Shown one piece after another: positions 1 to 8,342 of a DNA stretch of 64,000 bases (position 1 is the stretch's first letter; the number at the start of each line of letters is the position of its first letter). Below the pieces are notes generated by a model. That model was not told where the DNA came from. It worked only from the letters and a program-made list of their open reading frames with translations, and did no database searches. The DNA comes from Prevotellaceae bacterium (GTDB lineage Bacteria > Bacteroidota > Bacteroidia > Bacteroidales > Muribaculaceae): assembly GCA_021772015.1 (NCBI GenBank), contig JAETNS010000012.1, positions 1 to 64,000 on the forward strand. Reading direction: 5' to 3'. The translations under genes and the position numbers were made by a program.

Positions 1-36
1 GGCATTTAATTACCGCTTAAATGGTGATTAAATGCC
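1..36. terminator. Perfect-arm hairpin at the left edge, probable terminator
   Basis: The arms ggcatttaat (1-10) and attaaatgcc (27-36) are exact reverse complements. The stem continues inward with acc/ggt after one mismatch. On the + strand it is followed by tttgcttt. It could end a rightward transcript coming from outside the window, for example a transposase gene of the putative insertion sequence ending near 110, or the leftward polysaccharide transcript. The hairpin is seen; its role is inferred. Confidence 0.5.
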
Positions 37-67
37 TTTGCTTTGATGGGGTGAAAAACAGTGAAAA

Positions 68-105
68 TTGTACGTTTCGTTTTAGAAAGTTGTACGTTTC
101 GTTTT
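68..105. repeat. Two 16-bp direct repeats, 22-bp period, probable insertion-sequence end
   Basis: ttgtacgtttcgtttt occurs at 68-83 and again at 90-105, an exact 22-bp period. The repeats begin a few bases beyond the point where the radical SAM reading frame (minus strand) stops. Short tandem transposase-binding repeats at an element end are known for IS21-like elements, among others. I infer that this is the terminal region of a mobile element whose body lies left of the window. No transposase is visible here. Confidence 0.4.
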
Positions 106-110
106 CGCGA

Positions 111-542
111 TTATATTTTAGCGACATTGTTGAAAAAACGATCAAGCAGGTTTAGTCGTATTAATTCGAGATAATGAAACGAAAATGCAATCTGAAGTCT
201 CGATCTCTCCTCAGAGGAGGTATTAAGAATAATTGAATCTATTGTTTTAGTTATTGTCCCATTTGTTGTTATATTTACGAAATGTCCCTGCTTAAGCAAG
301 CCATGAGTTAATTCCGGAAGCTCTGGGCATAACATGGTTTCACCAGCACCACATATACTGAAAAAAACCATTCCTCCAAATCTTTCCTTAGGAAGACATT
401 TAATCATATGGTCAATCGGGTACTTCAGGTTTGCATGTGCCATTTGTCTGTTATGACGCTGGATGACATAGCAATAGGGACATTTTAAGTTGCACAATGT
501 GATTGGAAGTAGACATTCAATAAATTTTTTTATCTTTTCCAT
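111..542 (-). pseudogene. Radical SAM protein, N-terminal part only (truncated)
   Basis: The 143 codons contain the radical SAM cluster motif CNLKCPYC near residues 17-24, followed by a conserved-looking segment with SICGAGE and NITTNGT. Enzymes of this type in Bacteroidota polysaccharide loci normally run to about 300 residues or more. Here the frame ends after a segment that in relatives continues into the rest of the TIM barrel. The stop at 111 lies directly beside the 22-bp-period repeats, so the gene looks interrupted by an insertion. Its ATG (540-542) overlaps the end of the flippase gene by 13 bp, which places it as the next gene of the polysaccharide operon. The substrate is unknown, and the truncated product would lack most of the barrel. 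Confidence 0.6.
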
Positions 543-2056
543 CGGTCAATAACGGTGTGAGTCTTAGAAATTATAAAAATCCGTTCTTTTTTATTAAGTC
601 CCAAGAAATAGATAGAGACTGCGGCTATCAAAATGTAAGTTAATGTATAAGCTAAGAATTCCGTAAATGAATTTATCTGCAGCTTCGTCCAAAAGGTAAT
701 CATCATAGGTACGATAATTACCAAGACAATAGGTAGCATTACATTTCTCAAATACTTTTCCCATTTGAATTTCTCATACTGTCCTGCCAGAATTTTCAAT
801 CTAACAATATGTATGAGGATAGATAATATGATTTTTATTACAAAAATAGAGTAAATAGGATAACCTAACTTAAGACTTATATAGGATATTGGGATAAATA
901 ACAAAAACATTGCACTTACCCAAGTATAATATTTTTTAATGTTACCTGTGGCTTCTATCATAGTTAAAATTGGTACAGTCAAGGTATCCACAAGAACATA
1001 TATGAGGGTTAGTTTGCAGAATATAGCTGTATCAGGGGGAACTTCCTTTAGCCATATAGTAAGCACATAATTCATTTCATTGATTAAAGGGAATACTATT
1101 ATTAGAAGTATAAAAAATGAGAATTTGGAGGATAGATAGAAGAGTTCCATCTCTTGATCAATTTTATGCTCTGCATAAAATTTAACTATCTGAGGTTTAA
1201 ATGCTGTTTGAAAATTTGTTACAAATTGGGATGCTACTGAAGTCACTTGGTTTGCTAAACCTATTGCAGCGTTGGCTACTACTCCTGCGAATATATTTAC
1301 GATTATTGGTATAGCCTGATTTAATGAAATATAAGAGAGGGTGCCCAGAAAACTCCATCCAGCAAAGGAGGTCATTCTTTTTAATAAAGAGGGGTCTCGA
1401 GGACTTAATTTGATAGGGATTTTAAAATGAGAGCGTACATAGGATTGACTAATTAAACGTAGAATTATTTGGGAAGCGAGTAGTAAAAGTGCATACCCGA
1501 TTAGCACATTTTTTGCGGGGATAAGAAATAGTGAAAATGTTAAAATCAATTTTAGAATTACCTCCAAGATACTTAGACCTGCAAAAATATTCATTCGTTC
1601 ATATGCAATGAGGATACTATTGTATGGAATTTGGGTTATATTTACAGCCATGGATAGCATGGTGCATTGAAGAACCCACATTCCAGCCGTTTTTGATTCT
1701 AGGGGGATATTTAGATGATTGTAAAAATAATATAATCCTAATGTTTCACCACAAATAATCAGTAAAAGTGCTGTAATAATATGGATTATAACAGCTGTGG
1801 AAAAAACTAATTGTATTTCTTGTTCATTCTTACTGCCAATTGCATATGTGAGAAATCGTTGAGTAGCACCTGCCATTATGCCCGTTAACCCCCCCATCAA
1901 TGCAATTAATCCTCCAATTACGCTGTAGATACCATAATTATCTATTCCGAGCACTTCGAGTGCTATTCTAGATGTATACAAGGACACCGCAGTGACCAAA
2001 ATCATTCGGCAATAAAGAAAGAAGGTGTTTTTTGCAATTCTTTGAGAAGTAGCCAC
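530..2056 (-). CDS. wzx: Wzx-type oligosaccharide flippase (polysaccharide biosynthesis membrane protein)
   Basis: The 508-residue product is very hydrophobic, with about 12-14 predicted membrane spans. Its N-terminus (RIAKNTFFLYCRMILV, then TSRIALEVLGIDNYGIYSVIGG) is characteristic of MATE/MOP-superfamily Wzx-like flippases in Bacteroides-type capsule and exopolysaccharide loci. The likely role is to move undecaprenyl-linked repeat units across the inner membrane. The gene lies 44 bp downstream of the UpxY-like gene and overlaps the radical SAM gene, so these form one minus-strand operon. The sequence is clearly more AT-rich than the core genes to the right, as is usual for exchanged surface-polysaccharide genes. 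The exact substrate cannot be read from sequence. Confidence 0.85.
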   Translation of the reverse strand: MATSQRIAKNTFFLYCRMILVTAVSLYTSRIALEVLGIDNYGIYSVIGGLIALMGGLTGIMAGATQRFLTYAIGSKNEQEIQLVFSTAVIIHIITALLLIICGETLGLYYFYNHLNIPLESKTAGMWVLQCTMLSMAVNITQIPYNSILIAYERMNIFAGLSILEVILKLILTFSLFLIPAKNVLIGYALLLLASQIILRLISQSYVRSHFKIPIKLSPRDPSLLKRMTSFAGWSFLGTLSYISLNQAIPIIVNIFAGVVANAAIGLANQVTSVASQFVTNFQTAFKPQIVKFYAEHKIDQEMELFYLSSKFSFFILLIIVFPLINEMNYVLTIWLKEVPPDTAIFCKLTLIYVLVDTLTVPILTMIEATGNIKKYYTWVSAMFLLFIPISYISLKLGYPIYSIFVIKIILSILIHIVRLKILAGQYEKFKWEKYLRNVMLPIVLVIIVPMMITFWTKLQINSFTEFLAYTLTYILIAAVSIYFLGLNKKERIFIISKTHTVIDRWKR

Positions 2057-2100
2057 GTTACATAGTACTTTTTAGTTTAATGCCAACAAGGGTGCGTGCT

Positions 2101-2757
2101 TTAAAGGGGTGAGAGGGAGGAGGTGGGGAGGGTGAGAGTCAGGGAGAGGAGGGAGGCGAGGGTGAGGGAGAGGCGGGTGGTGCGGGAGCGGGAGGTGATG
2201 GGGGAGAGGGTGATGGCGCGGAGGCCGGCAAGAGGGCCGGAGATGATCTCAACGGGGGTGCCGACGGGGAGGGGAGAGGTCGAGAGGACGGTGGGGTCGA
2301 GAGGAGAAAGCGAGGCTTTGAGGGTGTCGCGCGCGGCCCAGATTGAAATGAACGCGGCCATCTGGGTGTCGGGGACTGTGAGGAAGTCTTTGCCGGACTG
2401 TGATGGAGAGGATGTTGGGCCGGAGGGAGAAGATGGGAGAGAGGGGCGTGACGGGAGGGAGGAGGTAGACGCGGAGCGTGAGGTGATAGGGGTCATGCGG
2501 AATTTCAGGCGGTCATCGACATGACGTTTGTATTCGAGAATGCGAGTCAGGGTGGCATGGACGAATATCAGGGTGGAGATGGCGGGACGCTCGACTGCGA
2601 CAGGCCGTCGACGAGGCTTCTTGATATAAACCGTCTCTTTGGGCAGGTATACCTCGATACCTGCTTCCCGAAGGGAGGCTTCTGCTTTCAGCTCGAATTT
2701 GTAGGCTGCCATCACATACCATTTTTCGATATTGGCATCTTCGGGCGTGACCGTCAT
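2101..2757 (-). CDS. NusG/UpxY-like specialised transcription antiterminator with S/T/P-rich inserts
   Basis: The protein has 218 residues. An NGN-like domain begins at about residue 12 (KWYVMAAYKFELKAEASL, VYLPKETVYIKK, STLIFVHAT), continues after a break with VPDTQMAAFI, and is followed by a KOW-like segment around 165-182 (GTPVEIISGPLAGL). UpxY/LoaP-type NusG paralogues act at the leader of long polysaccharide operons to stop premature termination. Being first gene before wzx fits that role. Oddities: residues about 92-122 and the C-terminal 35 residues are almost only S, T, P, L and R, and the DNA of this half is extremely G+A-rich on the + strand, unlike its neighbours. The long overlapping frames on both strands here are shadows of that composition. 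Confidence 0.75.
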   Translation of the reverse strand: MTVTPEDANIEKWYVMAAYKFELKAEASLREAGIEVYLPKETVYIKKPRRRPVAVERPAISTLIFVHATLTRILEYKRHVDDRLKFRMTPITSRSASTSSLPSRPSLPSSPSGPTSSPSQSGKDFLTVPDTQMAAFISIWAARDTLKASLSPLDPTVLSTSPLPVGTPVEIISGPLAGLRAITLSPITSRSRTTRLSLTLASLLSLTLTLPTSSLSPL

Positions 2758-3119
2758 CTCGGGCGTTGAGAGGTTGATGTAAAATGTGGCTTATTTGAGT
2801 GTATGATATACCTTTGGTACCAGAGGTTGTTCGCAACCTCTTGTCATACAGTGCATTGTGTGAATTTGCAAATCTTTGACACCGTAAGGGAGCAGGTATT
2901 AAAGATTTTGCGGTGATTCCGGATGGTAAAGTCATCCAAAAATCACCGCAAAATTACATAAAAGTTAACAATTTACCCCCCCCATTTGTTAAAATGAGTT
3001 AATAAGCATTGCTTTGTGTTTATTTTGAATGGATTTTACAGCTAATTAACAAACCGGGTGGAACTATGATAATTTTCCGAAAGAAGCTGTCGAGGAAAGG
3101 GATGATGGATAATTTGAGT
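2758..3119 (-). promoter_or_regulatory. Leader region of the polysaccharide operon: 13-bp hairpin and C8 tract
   Basis: This 362-bp gene-free stretch between the ends of nhaA and upxY holds a strong hairpin: ttttgcggtgatt (2906-2918) pairs exactly with aatcaccgcaaaa (2941-2953), with ggatg/catcc pairing inside. A homopolymer of eight C residues lies at 2976-2983. For leftward transcription both lie upstream of the antiterminator gene, where an attenuator or antiterminator recruitment site would be expected. The hairpin could equally end nhaA transcription. I could not assign a confident promoter. Confidence 0.45.
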
Positions 3120-4529
3120 CTATCTTCCTGCAAAACGGCTTGTCTTGGTTGTCAATTTCAAGGATAAGTAGCCGAGGATCCCCGCGAGCAACGAGCCGAT
3201 CACGATTCCGAGTTTGGAAAGATTCAGCAACTGGGACTGGAGTTCATCGGCGGGGTTAAACGCGAGGTTGCCGATAAATAGCGAGACTGTGAATCCAATG
3301 CCTCCCAGCAGGGCTATCCCTGAAAGCATAGACCAATTGGCATGGTCCGGCATAGGAGCGAGACGGAGTTTGACGGCGATCCAGGAGAACCCGAGTATGC
3401 CGAGAAATTTGCCGGCCAGCAGTGACACGATAATGGCAAGAGAAACTCCTTCGAACGCCGCTGCGGGAGACATGTCAAGTAGGTATATGCCGGCGTTGGC
3501 AAACGCGAAGAGGGGAACTATCAGCATGTTGACGATCGGATGCAACGAATCCTCAAGTTCCTGGAGAGGGGAGATCACTTTGTCGGATGCCGATTCGATC
3601 TGTTTCAGCCAGTCCATCTGCTGACGTGACAAGATCGAATAACGTGTTAGGGCTTCATCATCGTCGGCACGGAAGTTGCCGATGGTCCGGCGGATTGTCT
3701 TTATATATCCTTTGGGATTAAAGACCGGTTTGGCAGGTATGCAAAATGCGACCAGCACTCCTGCTATGGTTGGGTGGACTCCTGAATTCAAAAACAGAAA
3801 CCAGACAACTCCTCCGAGAGTAAGGTAAAAAATCTTGCTTTTTATTCTGAGTTGTTGCCCGACGCACAGGATGCCAAGCACGATCGCAGCTCCGACCAGA
3901 TACCATAACTCGACATGGTCTGTATACCCGATAGCGATGACGAGTATGCCGCCGATGTCGTCTACTACGGCAAGAGTGGTGAGGAAGATTTTAAGGGAAA
4001 GCGGCACGCGTGATCTCAGCATCGCCAGTACTCCAAGAGAGAAGGCTATGTCTGTGGCCATCGGTATGGCTGCTCCGGCTGTATATTGTGTTCCGGCAGA
4101 AAATAACATGAAAATCACGACCGGGACAAGCATTCCTCCTATGGCGGCTACAATCGGCAGCAGGGCGTTGCGGAATGATGCCAGCTGTCCGACGAGTATC
4201 TCTCGTTTAATCTCAAGTCCGATTGTGAAGAAGAAAACCGCCATCAGAGCGTCATTGATGAATGACAGAAGCGACATCGGATGGCCTCCGTGTGAAAACA
4301 GATTGAAACTGCCGATCTGCAATCTGATCTCCTGTTGCCAGAAGTCAAAATAATATTGATTGACAGCAGGAATGTTTGCTATCACCAAAGCCAACAACGT
4401 AGCGATTATCAGCACATTCCCTCCGGATATATGCCTCCTTATCGCCTGACGGGCCGAATAGAACACCCTATGATATGCCTGCGGTCTGATCTCTTGATTT
4501 GCCATTATTATATAAGTCAAAACGTTCAT
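3120..4529 (-). CDS. nhaA: Na+/H+ antiporter NhaA
   Basis: The 469-residue integral membrane protein carries NhaA signatures: FFFTIGLEIKRE, then AIPMATDIAFSLGVLAML with the ion-binding region, and the paired aspartates in LAVVDDIGGI. It exchanges sodium for protons across the inner membrane and supports pH and salt homeostasis. A second in-frame ATG at 4505 (MANQEIRPQ) is an equally good start. An extended loop of about 60 residues between the central helices (around residues 280-335, rich in charged residues) is seen in Bacteroidota NhaA proteins. The gene stands alone, with the lipoprotein gene upstream and the polysaccharide operon downstream. Confidence 0.93.
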   Translation of the reverse strand: MNVLTYIIMANQEIRPQAYHRVFYSARQAIRRHISGGNVLIIATLLALVIANIPAVNQYYFDFWQQEIRLQIGSFNLFSHGGHPMSLLSFINDALMAVFFFTIGLEIKREILVGQLASFRNALLPIVAAIGGMLVPVVIFMLFSAGTQYTAGAAIPMATDIAFSLGVLAMLRSRVPLSLKIFLTTLAVVDDIGGILVIAIGYTDHVELWYLVGAAIVLGILCVGQQLRIKSKIFYLTLGGVVWFLFLNSGVHPTIAGVLVAFCIPAKPVFNPKGYIKTIRRTIGNFRADDDEALTRYSILSRQQMDWLKQIESASDKVISPLQELEDSLHPIVNMLIVPLFAFANAGIYLLDMSPAAAFEGVSLAIIVSLLAGKFLGILGFSWIAVKLRLAPMPDHANWSMLSGIALLGGIGFTVSLFIGNLAFNPADELQSQLLNLSKLGIVIGSLLAGILGYLSLKLTTKTSRFAGR

Positions 4530-4616
4530 ATAGCCCGAAGACCATGCTTTATTGGCTTCCGGGCTATATTAATAATGCGGAATTGCATTATAAGGTTTGT
4601 TTTCGAGAAAATCCTG

Positions 4617-4952
4617 TTATCGGTCGGCTGCTATTTCTGAATAAAGAGCCGGATTAACGGAATCAAGTGTCTCTAAAAAGCTTTTGATGTATGTGTCCGC
4701 AAGTTCCTCCTCTCCTTCATGCCGCAAGGCATTTTCCCTTACCCTTACATCGATCAGTATCCTTTCCATACTTGTGCTGTCGAGATCTTCCGAAGGTGCA
4801 AGACGCAACGCTTGTTCGCGACCGCCGATTCTCGCAGCGGTGTTTTCTTCTTGCATATGGGAGGAAAGTCGGTCGCCATCGTTATTACATGACACGCATG
4901 ACATGCACGATACCAATATCAAACAACACAGCAGTTTATAGATAATACTCAT
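4617..4952 (-). CDS. Small putative lipoprotein, unknown function
   Basis: The 111-residue product starts with a hydrophobic segment and lipobox-like cysteines (VSCMSCVSC, residues about 14-22). A charged helical remainder rich in E and R follows. Processing by signal peptidase II and membrane anchoring are therefore likely. The start codon overlaps the stop of the exonuclease gene (ATGA type), so the two are co-transcribed. I recognise no domain. Confidence 0.65.
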   Translation of the reverse strand: MSIIYKLLCCLILVSCMSCVSCNNDGDRLSSHMQEENTAARIGGREQALRLAPSEDLDSTSMERILIDVRVRENALRHEGEEELADTYIKSFLETLDSVNPALYSEIAADR

Positions 4953-5500
4953 ACCAATGGTCTAATATGCGTTAATGTTTTTGTATCGGCCTGCTCATCA
5001 GCAAACAACACCAAAGCTACTTTCGCGCAAGCCTCGGCATCAGCCAAAGCGTTATGGTGGTTGTTGAATGGAATTCCGAGGAAATCACATATTACAGGCA
5101 ATGAAAAGCTCGGACAAATGGATCTTGGTATCGTCCTGCGGGCTTTCATGACTGTACAGAAGAAAGTGAAATCAGGATAATCCATGCGGTAGACCTTATG
5201 TGCGGCACGTATGCACCGTTCGTCGAATGCCTTGTTGTGGGCGATCAACGGCAACCTGCCAATCATAGGCAGCATACGCCGCCATACGCGGTCGAATGTG
5301 TCGCAATCCTCCGTGTCATGATACCCTATACCATGTATCTGTTCCGTGAAATACCTGAAATAATATTCAGGTTCCGGCTTCACAAGTTCATAAAAGCGAT
5401 CGACAATAACCCCATCAACAACTTTAACAGCACCGACAGCACAAATTGAGGATGGATGGTTGTTAGCGGTCTCGACATCTATGGCGACAAAGGAATCCAT
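4949..5500 (-). CDS. DnaQ-like 3'-5' exonuclease (DEDDh)
   Basis: The protein has 183 residues. Exo I is FVAIDVETA near the N-terminus, Exo II is the segment around AHNKAFDERC, and Exo III is HHNALADAEACA with the catalytic His and Asp. These are the acidic residues of the DEDDh nuclease superfamily that bind two metal ions. Relatives are small stand-alone exonucleases similar to the epsilon proofreading subunit or to RNase T-like enzymes. The substrate, DNA or RNA, is not determined by the sequence. The gene overlaps the downstream lipoprotein gene and sits just left of ispH. Confidence 0.85.
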   Translation of the reverse strand: MDSFVAIDVETANNHPSSICAVGAVKVVDGVIVDRFYELVKPEPEYYFRYFTEQIHGIGYHDTEDCDTFDRVWRRMLPMIGRLPLIAHNKAFDERCIRAAHKVYRMDYPDFTFFCTVMKARRTIPRSICPSFSLPVICDFLGIPFNNHHNALADAEACAKVALVLFADEQADTKTLTHIRPLV

Positions 5501-5540
5501 GAAATCTGTACAAAAGAATCAAACACCTTGGAATAAAAAG

Positions 5541-6431
5541 TCAACAAGATTCAGCGGCATTCAACATCTTTTCAAGATATTGACGCGCTTCCTCCATCAG
5601 CCACAACGGGGTGGAAGTAGCTCCGCAGATCCCGACCGAGACATCTTCCGAGGCTGCCGGGAACCATTCCCGTCTTATCTGTGCAGGATTGGAGATCAGG
5701 TGAGTGTTACTGTTGACCTCCAGGCAATTTCCATACAGCACCTTGCCATTGGAACTTTTCTCCCCGGCGACGAAAACGATGACATCATGGGCCCGGGCAA
5801 AAACCTGCAGCTGATCCACCCGGTTTGATACCCTGCGGCATATTGTGTCGAAGCTCTCGAATCTGACATCCGGTGAAAGCAGGTGTCTTATCATCCGGGC
5901 GATTTCCCTGAATCCGGCAATAGATTTGGTAGTCTGGGAATAAAGTACAACCGGCCGATCCGGATTGATTTTTCCAAGGTCTTCCGGTCCTTCAACAACT
6001 ATTGCCTCTCCATTTGTCTGGCCGACCAGACCGTTGACCTCCGCATGGCCGTTTTTCCCATATATGACAATCTGGGGACGCTCTTGAGGAGCAACGTCAT
6101 ATGATGCCTTTATCCGTTGTTGCAGGCGCAGGACAACCGGGCATGTCGCGTCAATGATCTCAATGTTGTTGGCTTTTGCCGCCCGGTATGTCGATGGCGG
6201 CTCTCCGTGTGCCCGAAGAAGGATTTTGACATCATGCAGACTGTCAATATCCTTGTGGTCAATGATTTTCAGCCCCTTGCGCTCAAGCCTTCCGACTTCG
6301 TCACTGTTATGCACGATGTCTCCGAGGCAATATAAAGATCCGGCGCGGTCTATCTCCTCTTCCGCCTTGTGTATGGCGGTAGTAACCCCGAAACAAAACC
6401 CCGATCCCGGATCTATCTCAATTGTCGCCAT
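5541..6431 (-). CDS. ispH: 4-hydroxy-3-methylbut-2-enyl diphosphate reductase IspH (LytB)
   Basis: The 296-residue enzyme performs the last step of the MEP isoprenoid pathway, making IPP and DMAPP with a [4Fe-4S] cluster. The three expected cluster cysteines are visible in GFCFGV (residue 13), DATCP (about 96) and FDTICRRV (about 198). A C-terminal GICGATSTP segment forms part of the active site. It follows cmk by 10 bp, and the order porQ-cmk-ispH on one strand is a recurring Bacteroidales arrangement. Confidence 0.95.
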   Translation of the reverse strand: MATIEIDPGSGFCFGVTTAIHKAEEEIDRAGSLYCLGDIVHNSDEVGRLERKGLKIIDHKDIDSLHDVKILLRAHGEPPSTYRAAKANNIEIIDATCPVVLRLQQRIKASYDVAPQERPQIVIYGKNGHAEVNGLVGQTNGEAIVVEGPEDLGKINPDRPVVLYSQTTKSIAGFREIARMIRHLLSPDVRFESFDTICRRVSNRVDQLQVFARAHDVIVFVAGEKSSNGKVLYGNCLEVNSNTHLISNPAQIRREWFPAASEDVSVGICGATSTPLWLMEEARQYLEKMLNAAESC

Positions 6432-6441
6432 AAATCAAAGT

Positions 6442-7158
6442 TCAGGATACTTTCGTTCTTGCTATGGCTTCGCGGTATCTCGCCAGCATCCATGCGTTCT
6501 GTTCATCAAATGACATTTCGGAATTGTCAAGATCAATAGCGTCATCAGCTCTGCGGAGAGGGCTTTCGGCACGTGTCTGGTCTACATGATCGCGGTGTAC
6601 GACATTTGCGAGAACTTCTTCAAATGAAATTTGCTGTCCTTTTTCTATCATTTCCTTGAAACGGCGTTGGGCCCTGGTTTCTGCTGACGCGGTCATGAAC
6701 ACCTTCAATTCCGCAGAAGGGAAAACCGTCGTTCCTATGTCCCGGCCATCCATGACAATGCCCTTTTCCTTGCCATATTCCTGTTGCATCTTTACAAGAG
6801 CATGGCGGACCTCCGGGATAGCAGCCACAGCAGAGACATTCGACGAGACATCAAGCCGGCGGATGCGGTCTTCAACATCCTCGTCATTCAGCATTGTATG
6901 TTGCGATCCGTCAGGCATTATGTGGAACTCGACATGTATGTCGGACAACGCATCCACGATCAATCGGTCGCTGACATTCCCGTCCGGCGAGATCATGTCA
7001 TGAGTCATCGCGTATAATGTGACAGCCCGGTACATTGCTCCCGTGTCGACATAACGGTATCCGATCTCTTTTGCCAATGACTTGGCTATGGTGCTTTTGC
7101 CTGTAGACGAGAATCCGTCTATGGCAATTATTATCTTGTCAGCTGCATTCATATCCAA
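6442..7158 (-). CDS. cmk: (d)CMP kinase
   Basis: The 238-residue protein has a P-loop GFSSTGKST near residues 15-23, then YVDTGAMYRAVTL and the MDGRDIGT motif of bacterial cytidylate kinases. It phosphorylates CMP and dCMP to the diphosphates. The length is slightly above the usual 220-230 because of a short N-terminal extension; an alternative start at the second Met (MNAADK) removes two residues only. It is co-oriented and tightly spaced with ispH. Confidence 0.95.
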   Translation of the reverse strand: MDMNAADKIIIAIDGFSSTGKSTIAKSLAKEIGYRYVDTGAMYRAVTLYAMTHDMISPDGNVSDRLIVDALSDIHVEFHIMPDGSQHTMLNDEDVEDRIRRLDVSSNVSAVAAIPEVRHALVKMQQEYGKEKGIVMDGRDIGTTVFPSAELKVFMTASAETRAQRRFKEMIEKGQQISFEEVLANVVHRDHVDQTRAESPLRRADDAIDLDNSEMSFDEQNAWMLARYREAIARTKVS

Positions 7159-7188
7159 ACGATTGTTCTATCTGTTGTAAAATGAATC

Positions 7189-8205
7189 TTATCGTATCAA
7201 ATCCTGGAGGTTCATGTTAAGGTTGAACATGAGGGTGGTGGCCCCGGAATGAGGCTGGCCGAACGCCAGTGAAAAGTTGAACCGGCTGACATTCATTCCG
7301 GCGGCAAGAGAAAAACCGCTAAGGAATGAACGTTTGTAAGTGCTCATGTCGGTGCGTGTCTTGTAATTATATCCTAACGCGACGAAAAACCTGTCAGAGG
7401 GTACGAAATCCACTCCGAATACCATATGGCGGAACAGGTTCGATCCGAATGACTCCTTCTTTTCAAAAGGCTGGGAAGAAGTGCCGTCCCCACTGTCATA
7501 ATATGGCAGTTTCCATTTCGTAAGGTTCCATAGTGTGACTGACAGGCGGATGGGGACTCCTGAAAAGCCCTTGGTCGCGCCGAGCCTGACATCTATTGGC
7601 AGGCGGTCATAATTCTGATGAAACTTTTTCAACTGGCCGCCGAGATTAGCCACAACCGCCGAGAAAGACCAGTCTGTATCAGGGTCAAAATAGTTGATAC
7701 CAAGGTCAGTTGCGACCGCGAAAGCTGAATACTCCTCGTAGCTGCTGTAAAGGAGCTTGAGAGATATTCCTCCTCGCAGGCGAGATGTTATATCGTATGA
7801 GAAAGTACCGGAAAAATTCAGGTCCTTGGGAGAGAAAGTGCCGGTAATGACCCCTATCTCATCAGCCGCTTTCATCTCGCCATAGCCGAAATAACGGATT
7901 CCTGCGGCCCACGCGCCACGTTCACCGACCGCATGGGCATACTTGACTCCGGCAAAATTGGAGTTGCCCAGATATCGCATGTAATCTACCATAACCTGAT
8001 TTCCCATCTCGAATCCAAGCAATCCGGGATTCTGATCGGCGGTACTTAATTCATCCTCCACGGTGGAGATATTTACTCCTCCGAGACCGTATATTCTGGC
8101 GGAAGATGTGATGTTCAGATAATTGTAGGCAGTCGAGCCATCCTGCGAACTTACAGTATGGGGGATGAGAAACGAAAGCAAGGCGACCAAGGATCCGTGT
8201 CTCAT
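7189..8205 (-). CDS. porQ: Type IX secretion system protein PorQ
   Basis: From the ATG at 8205 the product has 338 residues, beginning with a signal peptide (MRHGSLVALLSFLIPHTVSS). An open frame continues upstream to 8277, but only this start gives a proper signal sequence. A PorQ-type outer-membrane barrel follows, with the early motif SARIYGLGGVNISTVEDE, the AADQNPGLL-like segment and repeated glycine/aromatic beta strands. PorQ belongs to the T9SS attachment complex that retains the sortase PorU. Its presence implies that the organism exports proteins with Por C-terminal tails, relevant to the flavodoxin at 37577. Confidence 0.85.
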   Translation of the reverse strand: MRHGSLVALLSFLIPHTVSSQDGSTAYNYLNITSSARIYGLGGVNISTVEDELSTADQNPGLLGFEMGNQVMVDYMRYLGNSNFAGVKYAHAVGERGAWAAGIRYFGYGEMKAADEIGVITGTFSPKDLNFSGTFSYDITSRLRGGISLKLLYSSYEEYSAFAVATDLGINYFDPDTDWSFSAVVANLGGQLKKFHQNYDRLPIDVRLGATKGFSGVPIRLSVTLWNLTKWKLPYYDSGDGTSSQPFEKKESFGSNLFRHMVFGVDFVPSDRFFVALGYNYKTRTDMSTYKRSFLSGFSLAAGMNVSRFNFSLAFGQPHSGATTLMFNLNMNLQDLIR

Positions 8206-8342
8206 TATGCGCGATATTATGGGAATATATTTATTGCCGGGCAATCTCATGCAGGTAGTTTTGGATATCAGTTCCATCTATTACTTAACGTTGATTTGCC
8301 AAAGATATTATCCCGCGACACAACTCTCGGATTTCCCTGTAA

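Noticed and set aside
2123-2935. Long overlapping open frames on both strands across the UpxY-like gene (2123-2524 +, 2513-2935 -, 2521-2769 +)
   Set aside because: They are shadows of the strongly biased composition of the antiterminator gene. Their translations show no domains, while the minus frame at 2101-2757 has NGN and KOW motifs.
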